This document shows positions 42,301-50,279 of a stretch of 64,000 nucleotides of DNA, in pieces; the first letter of the stretch is position 1, and each line of letters opens with the position of its first letter. This DNA is from Holophagales bacterium (lineage in GTDB: Bacteria; Acidobacteriota; Thermoanaerobaculia; Multivoradales; JAGPDF01): contig CP064972.1 in assembly GCA_016699405.1 (NCBI GenBank), forward strand, positions 3,813,501 to 3,877,500. The letters are read 5' to 3'. Under the pieces are notes generated by a model. It was not told where the DNA came from. It did not search any database and worked only from the letters and a program-made list of their open reading frames with translations. The position numbers and the translations under genes are program-made.

Positions 42301-43469
42301 TTGGCCGCCAGCACACGGCGCGCCGACTCGGTGATCCGCGCCTCGGTGAGCGTCCCGTCGTGCACCGCCCGCACCAGCGACTGGATGGCGACACGCGGGT
42401 CCGGCGGCAACAGGACGACGTCGGCGCCGGCGCGCACCGCGGCGACGGTGGCCTCCCCCATCCAGGCACCGCCGACGCCCTTCATCTCCATCGCGTCGGT
42501 CACCGACAGACCGCGGAATCCGAGCTCGTCGCGCAGCAGCGTCGTGCCGACGAGCGGCGAGAGCGTCGCTGCGGCGCCCGACGGGTCGAGCGCCGGCACG
42601 CGCAGGTGGCCCGACATCACGGAATCGACCCCGGCGGCGATCGCCGCGCGGAACGGCGCCAGCTCGACCCGGTCGAGCCGCGCGCGATCGCCGGGGATCG
42701 TCGGCAGCACGAGATGCGAGTCGACGGCCGTGTCGCCATGGCCGGGGAAGTGCTTGACCGAGGTCATCACCCAGCGGTCCGGCGACTCGTGCGCGCCGCG
42801 CACGAAGGCGGCGACCAGGCGCGACACCAGCTCCGGGTCCTCGCCGAACGACCGGATGTTGATGATCGGGTTGCCCGGATCGTTGTTGACGTCGGCCACC
42901 GGCGCGAGCACCCAGTGGATCCCCACGGCGCGCGCCTCGCGTGCCGTCACCTCGCCGGCGAAGCGCGCCGCCTCCTCCGAGCGCGTCGCGCCGATCGCCA
43001 TCGCCCCGGGGAGCGGCACGGTGCCGCCGTCGACGCGGAAGGCCAGGCTCCGTTCGAGATCTGCGGAGACGAGCAGCGGCACCTTGGCCGCCGACTGCAG
43101 CTCGTCGAGCAGGATCGGAATCGTGTCGAGCTCGGAGCGGAAGAGCACGATGCCGCCCACCCGCAGACCGACGACCTGCTCCTGCAGCTCCCGGTAGGCC
43201 GCCGATTCGGGATGGAGCGGCATGCCGTAGGCCCGCACCATGATCATCTGCGCGGCGCGGCCTTCGAGGTCGAGCCCGGCGAGCGTCTTCTCCACCCAGG
43301 CCTTCCCCGCCCCGTCGAGCTCCGCGGCAAGGGGGACAGGCACCGATCTCGGCGCCTGGCGGGAACCCGGGGCGGTGGTGCCTGTCCCCCCTGCGGTCCG
43401 GCAGGCCGCCAGCCCGGCGAGGGACAGGAGCGAGGCGGCGAACCATCGGGCGGCGCGGCGCCGGCTCAT
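39327..43469 (-). CDS. NagZ-AmiE-NamZ triple-fusion murein hydrolase, predicted lipoprotein
   Basis: 1380 residues. A lipobox at LAGLAAC (Cys23) predicts a lipoprotein. Domain 1 (about 50-620) is a GH3 beta-N-acetylglucosaminidase: KHFPGHGDTAVDSH (239-252, acid/base dyad Asp250-His252) and VTDAMEM (nucleophile Asp325). Domain 2 (about 625-985) is a serine beta-lactamase-fold hydrolase with S691-L-T-K694, Tyr779 (RYSD) and H933-T-G, like AmiE. Domain 3 (about 997-1380) is DUF1343/GH171, the exo-N-acetylmuramidase NamZ: FSPEHGLHG, VDLQDAGVRFYTF, VLDRPNPLNG. In B. subtilis these are three adjacent genes (nagZ, amiE, namZ). Start overlaps the M14 stop as ATGA. All three active sites look intact; YSD instead of YxN is a mild deviation. 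Confidence 0.9.
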   Translation of the reverse strand: MSRRRAARWFAASLLSLAGLAACRTAGGTGTTAPGSRQAPRSVPVPLAAELDGAGKAWVEKTLAGLDLEGRAAQMIMVRAYGMPLHPESAAYRELQEQVVGLRVGGIVLFRSELDTIPILLDELQSAAKVPLLVSADLERSLAFRVDGGTVPLPGAMAIGATRSEEAARFAGEVTAREARAVGIHWVLAPVADVNNDPGNPIINIRSFGEDPELVSRLVAAFVRGAHESPDRWVMTSVKHFPGHGDTAVDSHLVLPTIPGDRARLDRVELAPFRAAIAAGVDSVMSGHLRVPALDPSGAAATLSPLVGTTLLRDELGFRGLSVTDAMEMKGVGGAWMGEATVAAVRAGADVVLLPPDPRVAIQSLVRAVHDGTLTEARITESARRVLAAKARLGLHRARSVDRVRARREVGRPDDVAHAEAIARQAITLVRDSGGVVPLAVEKPLRVLHLVLSSDWSNPAIAGVPERELAARGIPVESRRLGPQLSPATADEIVALASASSPSLPSSPPFTHVLVSAFVRVTSSKGTAAMDPTHAALLERLAAGGVPVIVVSYGNPYLLTQFPHVPVYLCAFSWESASQRAAIAALLGESPIGGKLPVTIPGLAPYGTGVERARRDLTLRGATPEEVGFRPDGLAEVDRLLDQAVADRAFPGGVVAIGRHGRLAHLKAFGRLSYDEGAAAVVPDTIYDLASLTKVIATTSVAMMMVDEGRLDLDARVASFLPGFVGPGKEKVTVRHLLTHSAGIDWWAPLYKEVQGHAAYLERIEAMPLVAEPGTALRYSDLGIILLGEILERVSGRPLEALARERLFAPLGMRDTDWLPPAAKLTRIAPTENDPWRGRVLRGEVHDENAFALGGIAPHAGLFGTAPDLARLAQMLLWKGVYDGKRIVSRGSVESFTRRVGLPAGSSRALGWDTPSAHGSSAGSLFSPESFGHTGFTGTSLWVDPQRDLFVVLLTNRVHPTRENRKIGAVRAAVADAVVRALADGATATAAVRPAPWPVLVGLDRVAAGEAGSELAGKRLGLVTHAAAVSLEGHPALAVLRARGLDVVRLFSPEHGLHGQAAAGEKVASGVDEASGLPLVSLYGEKTKPTATDLAGLDALVVDLQDAGVRFYTFESTLVGCLEAAADAGIELVVLDRPNPLNGDRVEGPVAAPRDVVSESFLNRAPGPLVHGLTLGELARVVNAHLAKPAKLTVIAMDGWKRTMTWKDTGRTWLDPSPNLRSPEAALAYPGVALLEGSNASEGRGTESPFLLVGSPALAGATLALDTPGFRLVPRRFTPRASAAAPQPKLEGVELPGYAVEVVDPKFAQPYRLGVALLADLLHRPGFELLRDGAALTRLLGTPKLLADLRAGRTVDEILASDVADQAAWRETRQPYLLYE

Positions 43470-45166
43470 CGGGATCCTCCTTCCAGCTCGACGCCCTCGA
43501 GGACGACTCGCTCCACCGCACCGCCGAGCAGATCGTCGCCCGGCGCGGCGACGACGAGGAACGAGGCCGGCCCCTCGAAGCGCAGCAGTGGCCGGCGGCT
43601 CGCCCAGAGCGCCGCCAGACGCGCGTTCTCGTCGACCGCGGTCGGCAGCGCGCAAGCCCTCGCGAGCGCCTCGATCCGCTGGCCGAAGGTCCCGCCGGTC
43701 GGCGTGCCGAGCGGACGCCGCAGCCGGCATGGCGGCAGCGCCGCCGTCTCGGTCGTCACCTCGACGCGAGGGCGGCCGGCACCGCGGAGCGCTCCGACCT
43801 GGGCCAGTGCCGCCCCCACCTTGCGCTCCGGCACCGCCCAGCGCACCTCGGCTACCCCATGGTGCGCCAGCCGGTCGATGCCGGCGGCATCGAGGAGCCG
43901 GCGCGCCTTCCAGCCTGCGGCGCCGACCGAGAACGGCGCGACGATCACCCGGCCGGTGGCGTCGACCTCGCGCGCCGCGCCGAAAACGCGGGCGTCGCCG
44001 AGCTCGACGATCTCCGACCGTGGCGAGCGCGGCAGCCGTTGCGGCGCACAGCCCTCGCGCTCCCGGTCGTTGCGCAGCACGTTGAAGGCGAGGTCGGCGC
44101 GATAGGCCTCCGGCGAGGCCGGCTGGCGGATCCGCCCGCCGCGCCACGCCACGTCGGCCCAGACGTCGGAGTTGTTCTCGGGGATCGACTCGTAGGCCGT
44201 CGCGTCGAACCCGGCGAGGTCGTCGGCGGCGAGCGCGTCGAGCGTCGCGCCGAGGGCGACGAAGTTGAGTCGCGTCAGCTCGGCGAGCGAGGCTCCCTCC
44301 GGCACGCCGCCGCTTTCGATGAGCAGCACGGGGGTCCCCCAGGCGGTGAGGTTGTCGCCGAAGGCGCGCAGGCTCCAGTCGTCGTCGTAGCGTGCCAGCC
44401 GTCCCGGCACGAACGGTGCGATCGCCGCCTGCACGGCGACGGCGGCACGCATCGCGCGGCGCCGACCCGGAGTCACCGTCTTCGCGGCGTCTCCGACCAC
44501 CGCCAGCACCGCCCCGACCGCCAGGACCCGGCTCTCCCCCACCGTGCGCCGGCGGTTCTGGTCGTGAAGGTTGAAACCGAGGATCGGCGCGTGCTCGCGC
44601 CGCAACCGCTCGAGCAGGCGTCCCTCGGGCGTCGTCAGGTTGAGCGCATCGCGGTTGATGTCGATCGCCTGGGCGTTGCGCCGCGTGTAGGCCTCCGCTC
44701 CGTCCGGGTTGAGCATCGGCACCATCACCAACGTCAGCCCCGCGAGCAGCCGGTCGACCGCCGCGTCGTCGCGATGCGACAGCAGATACTCCGCGAGATC
44801 GAGCAGCGCCGGCGTCGCCGACGGTTCGTCACCGTGCATCTGCGACCAGAGCAGCACCTTCGCCGGACCGTGCCCGAGCATCAGCCGGAAGATCGGCCGC
44901 CCCTCCACCGAGCGACCGACCTCCGTCAGGTCGAGCTCCCCGGGATGACGCCGAGCGAGCGCCGTCAGCCGTTCGGCGAGCTCGGCGGGCCGCAGGCAGG
45001 CAGCGGAGATCGGCACGACACGGTGGGTCGGCCAGGCCTCCCAGAGCGCCGCCGGGGCGAGGGGATTCGCCGGCAGGCCGTCGGCCGGCACCGCGTTCGC
45101 CGCAGCGGCGAGGGCGAGCCCGACGACGAGTGGGGGCACGACCCGGATTCCGGCTCGGCGTGCCAT
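43466..45166 (-). CDS. M14-family zinc peptidase, exported, coupled to the triple fusion
   Basis: 566 residues from the ATG at 45166, which opens a signal peptide (RRAGIRVVPPLVVGLALAAAANA); a start at 45238 would add 24 residues. Zinc site: H111-x-x-E114 in WSQMHGDEPSA, third ligand His in GFNLHDQN, catalytic Glu probably in VLLIESGG; MLNPDGAEAYTRRNAQAIDINRD is the M14 specificity block. The C-terminal 250 residues are an unassigned extension. Its stop overlaps the NagZ-AmiE-NamZ start (ATGA), so the two are co-translated. A role in cutting murein stem peptides, like MpaA-type amidases, is inferred from this coupling. Confidence 0.85.
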   Translation of the reverse strand: MARRAGIRVVPPLVVGLALAAAANAVPADGLPANPLAPAALWEAWPTHRVVPISAACLRPAELAERLTALARRHPGELDLTEVGRSVEGRPIFRLMLGHGPAKVLLWSQMHGDEPSATPALLDLAEYLLSHRDDAAVDRLLAGLTLVMVPMLNPDGAEAYTRRNAQAIDINRDALNLTTPEGRLLERLRREHAPILGFNLHDQNRRRTVGESRVLAVGAVLAVVGDAAKTVTPGRRRAMRAAVAVQAAIAPFVPGRLARYDDDWSLRAFGDNLTAWGTPVLLIESGGVPEGASLAELTRLNFVALGATLDALAADDLAGFDATAYESIPENNSDVWADVAWRGGRIRQPASPEAYRADLAFNVLRNDREREGCAPQRLPRSPRSEIVELGDARVFGAAREVDATGRVIVAPFSVGAAGWKARRLLDAAGIDRLAHHGVAEVRWAVPERKVGAALAQVGALRGAGRPRVEVTTETAALPPCRLRRPLGTPTGGTFGQRIEALARACALPTAVDENARLAALWASRRPLLRFEGPASFLVVAAPGDDLLGGAVERVVLEGVELEGGSR

Positions 45167-45374
45167 GGCGTTTCCGACGCGCCACGCGAGCCCCAGGATC
45201 GAGACGACGACCGGCCCTTCGGTTGGCGGGAGTTTCATGCGGAGGAGTCTCCTCGTGGCCCCGTGGGAGTCTACACGGCGGCTCGCACGCGGCGGTCCGC
45301 CGCATCGCCGGTCACGCCGGCGGCGATCCGGCGGGCGCGCGTGGCCGTCGGCCCGCGCGCTCGCTCGTTCGAGG

Positions 45375-48300
45375 TCAGCGCCGCGAAGCCGGGGACGAGC
45401 CCTGGCCGGGGGCGAGGCGGGCGGCCCACGACGCCGCCTTGGCGTCGTAGCCCTTCCCGGGCTCTGCCGCGTTCCGTGCCCTGTAGAAGTCGACCAGCGC
45501 CTGCGTGCACTCGTGCGTGTCCTTGTGCTCTTCGCCGCGGGCGGCCGCGCTGGTGCTGCGGGCCTCGAGCAGGTTCGCCTCGGCCGCCGCGACCTCGCCG
45601 AGACCGGCGCGGGCCCGGCCCAGGTGCTTGAGCAGCTTGGCGAGCCAGCGCGCGTAGGCGCCGGTGAAGGCCTGGCGCGCCCGCGCTTCGACGCTGGAGA
45701 GCAGCTTGACGGCGCCGGCGTCGTCGCCCTGCTCCTCGAGCACCGAACCGGTGTTGATCGTGGTGATCAGGGTGTTGGGGTGATCCTCGCCGAGCACACG
45801 CCGGCACTTCTCCATCGCCTCGCGGAAGTACTTCTCGGCCTCGCGCGGCCGGCCTTCGGCCTGCAGCAGGGCGCCGTAGTTGTTGATCGAGGTGAGCGTG
45901 TCCGGATGCTCCTCGCCGCGCAGGCGCCGCTTCTTCTCGAGCGCCTCGCGCAGGAACGTCTCCGCTTCGTCGAACCGGCCGGCAGCCTGCAGCAGACGGC
46001 CGACGTTGCCGATCGCGCCGAGCGTGTCGGGATGGTCCTCGCCGAGCACGCGCCGGCGCCGTTCGGCCGCCTCGCGCAGGTACGGCTCGGCCGCGTCGAG
46101 CTTGTTCTCGTCCTGCAGCAGGATGCCGAGGTTGTTCATCCCGGTGATGGTGTCCGGATGGTCCGGACCGAGCACCCGCGTCCACTTCTCGAGCGCCTCG
46201 CGCAGGTACGGCTCGGCGACGGCGAGCTTGCCCTGGTGCTGCAGGGAGAAGCTCAGGTTGGCGATCGCCGAGATCGTGTCCGGCTGATCCTCGCCGAGCA
46301 CTCGACGGCTCCTGGCAACCGAGTCGGTCAGCAGGGTCTCGGCCTCGGCGAACCGTCCGACGGCCATCAGCAGGTTCGCCAGGTTGCTGATCGCCGCCAG
46401 CGTGTCGGGGTGCTCCTCGCCGAGCGCCCGCCGTCGCCCGGCGAGCGCCTCGCCGAAGACCGCTTCCGCCTCGCTGAGCCGGCCTTCGGACTGCAGAGCG
46501 GAGCCCAGGGTGGTGAGCGAAGTGAGGGTATCGCGATGATCCGGACCGAGCACGCGCCGCTGACGCTCGAGCGCCTCGCGCAAGAGGGGCTCGGCCTCCC
46601 CCGACTTGCCTTGGAGGTGCAATAGGTACCCCATGTTGTTGAGCGCCGCGAGGGTCAGCAGGTGGTCTTCGCCGAACAGCCGCCGGTATCCCGCGAGCGC
46701 CGAGCGGACGAACGGTTCCGCCTCGGCCAGCTTGCCCTGCGCCCGCAGGAGGTCGCCCATCGCGCCTTGCGATTCGAGCGTCTCGGCGTGCTCGTCGCCG
46801 AGCAGCCGACGGCGGATGGCGAGGGCCCGCTCCTGGAGCGGCTGTGCCGCCTCGTAGAGCGCCAGGTTCTTGTAGAGCACGGCGAGCGACTGTCGCAGGC
46901 GTGCGTCGACCACTGGCTGGTCGGCGAACTGCGCGTCGATGGCGGCGACCGCCGGCCGCAGGATCGTCCGGTCGATCAGGTCGCGGGCGACGTCGGTGGC
47001 GTTGACGCGCTGCCAGCGCCGGGCGAGCTCGTCGATCTCGGCGGCCCGCGCGCGTGCCGGCAGACCGGACCGTTCGAGCGCTCGGGAGAAGCTCGACGTC
47101 ACCTCCTGCGAGAGGAGCTGTCCGGCCGCGGTGGGATCGACCTGCCTCAGCATCGCCGCCTGGAACTCGGAGACCTTCTGCAGCTCGTCGGCCCGCCGGC
47201 GCGCCTCCGCCTCCGCCGTCACCGCGCGGTCGCGCTGTCCGCTCGCCACGCGCGCCTGCCAGGCGAAGGCGATCGCCCCGACGAGGAGCGCCACCCCCAC
47301 CGCCGAACCGGCGACGACGACGCCGCGATGGCGGCGCACCAGCTTGCCCAGGCGGTAGACCGCGCTCGGGGGCGCCGCCACCACCGGCTCGCCGGCGAGG
47401 TAGCGCTGGATGTCGGCGGCGAAGTCGTTCGCCGTCGCGTAGCGTCGCTGGCGGTCCTTCTCGAGCGCCCGCATGACCATCCAGTCGAGCTCGCCACGCA
47501 GCAGCGCCGAGAGCCGCTTCGGGACCGTCCGCCGCTTCGCCGCTACCGTGACCAGGGTCTCGCGGGACTGCCCGAGCCGCGACGACGGGCTCGGCGGATC
47601 GACCTGGCAGAGGATGCGGTAGATCTCGGCGACGCCCGCCGCGCGCAGCTCGCGACCGGAAAACGGCGTCGTCCCGGTCACCAGCTCGTAGAGCAGGACG
47701 CCGAGCGAGTAGACGTCGGTGCGCGTGTCGATGTCGAGCGAGCCCTCGGCCTGTTCCGGGCTCATGTACTCCGGCGTACCGATCATCGTCAGGTGCTCGG
47801 TCAGCAGCGTGGCGTCGGGCGCATCGCCCGCGGTCGCCTTGGCGATGCCGAAGTCGATGACCTTGGCGTGCGGCCGGCCGTCGTGCGTCGAGACGAGGAC
47901 GTTCGACGGCTTGATGTCGCGGTGGATGACCCCCTTGGTGTGGGCGTGCTGGACGGCGTGGCAGACCTGGGCGAAGAGCTCGAGCCGCTCGGCGATCGGC
48001 AGCTCGTGGCGGTCGCAATAGTCGGTGATCGGCTCGCCGTCCACCAGGTCCATCACGAAGTAGGGGCGCCCGCTCTCGGTCGCGCCGGCGTCGAGGACCC
48101 GCGCGATGTGCGGGTGATCCATCCGCGCCAGCGACTGCCGCTCGAGCTCGAAGCGCGCCACGACGCGGCGGGTGTCCATCCCCGGCTTGAGGATCTTGAG
48201 CGCCACCTGGCGAACGACCGGCTTCTCCTGCGCGGCGAGGAAGACGGTGCCGAAACCGCCTTCGCCGATCCGCTGGAGCAGCGTGTACGGTCCGAGCCGC

Positions 48301-48551
48301 GTGCCCGGCCCTTCGAGCGGACCGTCGTCGGCGCGCAGCGCACCGCCGAGCGTCGACGGCTCGAGCGTCGCCGGGGCGTCGCTTCCTGCCGATACCGGCC
48401 CGGTCCCGGATTCCGGCTCGCCGAGCTGGGCCTCGACCCGTGCGCGCAGCGCCGTCTCGCCACCGCAGGCGCGATCGAGGTAGGCGCGGCGCGAGGCCGG
48501 GTCGGCGATCGCCCGCGCGGCCCTGGCAATGACGAGATCGTTCTCGGACAC
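45375..48551 (-). CDS. Transmembrane Ser/Thr protein kinase with kinesin-light-chain TPRs
   Basis: 1058 residues, GTG start after GGGGAGGAAG. Kinase domain about 87-385 with RIGEGGFGTVF, Lys119 (VALK), catalytic loop H210-R-D-I-K-P-S-N, DFG at 233 and GTPEYMSPEQ. A helix GVVVAGSAVGVALLVGAIAFAW near 430-455 crosses the membrane. From about 590 there are roughly eleven TPR units of the kinesin-light-chain type (RRVLGEDHPDTL repeats, 42 residues each). This kinase-TPR arrangement is typical of Acidobacteriota and Planctomycetota. The repeated 126-base units make this gene prone to recombination. Substrates unknown; located just upstream of the murein operon but 208 bases away. Confidence 0.92.
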   Translation of the reverse strand: MSENDLVIARAARAIADPASRRAYLDRACGGETALRARVEAQLGEPESGTGPVSAGSDAPATLEPSTLGGALRADDGPLEGPGTRLGPYTLLQRIGEGGFGTVFLAAQEKPVVRQVALKILKPGMDTRRVVARFELERQSLARMDHPHIARVLDAGATESGRPYFVMDLVDGEPITDYCDRHELPIAERLELFAQVCHAVQHAHTKGVIHRDIKPSNVLVSTHDGRPHAKVIDFGIAKATAGDAPDATLLTEHLTMIGTPEYMSPEQAEGSLDIDTRTDVYSLGVLLYELVTGTTPFSGRELRAAGVAEIYRILCQVDPPSPSSRLGQSRETLVTVAAKRRTVPKRLSALLRGELDWMVMRALEKDRQRRYATANDFAADIQRYLAGEPVVAAPPSAVYRLGKLVRRHRGVVVAGSAVGVALLVGAIAFAWQARVASGQRDRAVTAEAEARRRADELQKVSEFQAAMLRQVDPTAAGQLLSQEVTSSFSRALERSGLPARARAAEIDELARRWQRVNATDVARDLIDRTILRPAVAAIDAQFADQPVVDARLRQSLAVLYKNLALYEAAQPLQERALAIRRRLLGDEHAETLESQGAMGDLLRAQGKLAEAEPFVRSALAGYRRLFGEDHLLTLAALNNMGYLLHLQGKSGEAEPLLREALERQRRVLGPDHRDTLTSLTTLGSALQSEGRLSEAEAVFGEALAGRRRALGEEHPDTLAAISNLANLLMAVGRFAEAETLLTDSVARSRRVLGEDQPDTISAIANLSFSLQHQGKLAVAEPYLREALEKWTRVLGPDHPDTITGMNNLGILLQDENKLDAAEPYLREAAERRRRVLGEDHPDTLGAIGNVGRLLQAAGRFDEAETFLREALEKKRRLRGEEHPDTLTSINNYGALLQAEGRPREAEKYFREAMEKCRRVLGEDHPNTLITTINTGSVLEEQGDDAGAVKLLSSVEARARQAFTGAYARWLAKLLKHLGRARAGLGEVAAAEANLLEARSTSAAARGEEHKDTHECTQALVDFYRARNAAEPGKGYDAKAASWAARLAPGQGSSPASRR

Positions 48552-48758
48552 GGTCTTCCTCCCCCGGCGCCGAGGGTGCTCCGTCGCGGCGGGCGGCGCT
48601 CCCTCGTCACGCACTGACGTCACCTGCCAGGCGCGAATCGACGCGCGCGAGGATACCCCGACCCGGCCGATCGGACGAGGTCGGCCGTCCCGCCGCTGCG
48701 ATACGCTGACCGGTGCCCGCGGAGCGCTCGCCGCGGACGAGGCACCGGAGGAATCCCC

Positions 48759-50279
48759 ATGCGCCCGAGCCGCCCCGTCGCCGTCGCGACCGCCCTGCTG
48801 ATCGCTGCCGCCTGCTCGCTCGCCGCACGCGCGGCCTGCGGCGCGGCACTCGACCCGAAGGTCGCCGACGCCGCAGCGCTCTACGACCTCTGGGTCGGCG
48901 AGCAGCTCGCCTATCACCAGATCCCCGGGGTGGTCGTCGGCGTCGTCTCGGGGAGCGAGCTCCTCTGGGCGAAGGGATACGGGACCACCGATCTCGCCGG
49001 CGGGGTGCCGCTGACCCCGACGACACCGTTCCGCATCGGCTCGGTGTCCAAGCTCTTCACGGCGACCGCGATCCTCCAGCTCCGGGACGCCGGGAAGCTC
49101 CGCCTCGACGATCCGGTGGTCAAGTTGCTCCCCTGGTTCCAGGTGCCGAACCCCTTCCCCGGGGCGCCGCCGATCACCGTCGAGCACCTGCTGACCCACA
49201 CCTCGGGGCTCTCGCGCGAAGGTCCCTTCCCGGCCTGGACGACGCACCAGTTCCCCAGCCGCGAGGAGTTGCGGGCGACGATCTCGCAGGTCACGGTGAT
49301 CTCCCCGCCCGGCAAGACCTACCGCTACTCGAACCTCGGTCTCGCGCTGCTCGGCGAGATCGTCGCCGCGGTCTCCGGCGAGAGCTGGGCCGGCTACGTC
49401 GCCCGCCACATCGCCCAGCCCCTCGGCATGCGCGCCACCACCGGCGCACCGACCGCCGCGACGCTCGCCGCGCTCCCCCGCCAGCACCGCCGCAGACAGC
49501 CCGACGGCAGCCGCGGCACGCTCGACTACTACGAGACCGGCGCGTTGGCCCCGGCCGCCGCGGTGATCTCGACGCTCGAGGACCTCGCCCGGTTCGCCGC
49601 GCTTCACCTCACCGCCGATCCGGCGGGCGTCGTCGCGAGCCCGGGCAGCGCGAGCGGAATGCCGTCGCTCGCCTCGGTCCTTGCGCCCGCCACCGTCTTC
49701 GAGATGCAGCGGCCGCATTTCGTCTACCCGAGCTGGACCGGCGGTCGCGGTCTCGGCTTCGCCATTTCCCGACGGGACGGGCGAACCTACGTCTCCCACG
49801 GCGGGTGGATCGGCGGCCATCGCACCGACTTCCTCCTCGATCCCGAGCGCAAGCTCGCCGCCATCGCCCTGACCAACGCCGACGACGCCAGCCCCGGGCT
49901 CTTCGCCCGTCAGGCTCTCGACCTCATCGGCGGGGCGATCACCGCCGGCACCGCCACACCACCGAAGTCCGCGGCGACTCTCTCCCCTGATCCCACGTGG
50001 CAGCGCTACGTGGGCCGCTACACCGACCCGTGGGACTGGCAGATCGACGTGCTCGTTGCCGACGGTGCCCTCTGCCTCTACGAGCACGGCTACCCGCCCG
50101 CCGACGACGCCGACGAGTCCCTCACCCGCCTCACCCCGGCCCCCGACGGCACCTTCCGCACCCCGGACGGCGAGACCGTCCGCTTCGAGATCGGGGCCGA
50201 CGGCAAGGTCACGCGGATGTACCGGCGGGCGGATTACTACCTGCCCGTTTCGACTAGACCGGTCGGCGCACCTCGATGA
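48759..50279 (+). CDS. Exported serine hydrolase (beta-lactamase/penicillin-binding type)
   Basis: 506 residues with a signal peptide (ALLIAAACSLAARAACG). Serine beta-lactamase class C-like active site: S95-V-S-K98 (RIGSVSKLF), Y190-S-N192 (YRYSNLG) and HGG (VSHGGWIGGHRTDF) in the place of KTG. A C-terminal beta domain (WQRYVGRYTDPWDWQIDVLV...) is the DUF3471-like lipocalin-type extension. Such proteins are usually DD-peptidases, esterases or amidases rather than resistance enzymes. The last four bases overlap the following HEAT gene. Confidence 0.88.
   Translation: MRPSRPVAVATALLIAAACSLAARAACGAALDPKVADAAALYDLWVGEQLAYHQIPGVVVGVVSGSELLWAKGYGTTDLAGGVPLTPTTPFRIGSVSKLFTATAILQLRDAGKLRLDDPVVKLLPWFQVPNPFPGAPPITVEHLLTHTSGLSREGPFPAWTTHQFPSREELRATISQVTVISPPGKTYRYSNLGLALLGEIVAAVSGESWAGYVARHIAQPLGMRATTGAPTAATLAALPRQHRRRQPDGSRGTLDYYETGALAPAAAVISTLEDLARFAALHLTADPAGVVASPGSASGMPSLASVLAPATVFEMQRPHFVYPSWTGGRGLGFAISRRDGRTYVSHGGWIGGHRTDFLLDPERKLAAIALTNADDASPGLFARQALDLIGGAITAGTATPPKSAATLSPDPTWQRYVGRYTDPWDWQIDVLVADGALCLYEHGYPPADDADESLTRLTPAPDGTFRTPDGETVRFEIGADGKVTRMYRRADYYLPVSTRPVGAPR

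Noticed and set aside
45500..46900. Repeated DNA that might be a CRISPR or satellite
   Set aside because: The 126-base periodicity is the TPR coding repeat of the kinase gene, with no spacers.
46600..48620. Long plus-strand frames opposite the TPR kinase
   Set aside because: Antisense shadows; the minus-strand kinase has all catalytic motifs and a good ribosome site.
48759..50279. Antibiotic-resistance beta-lactamase
   Set aside because: HGG in the place of KTG and a C-terminal lipocalin-like domain point to a DD-peptidase/esterase-type serine hydrolase.
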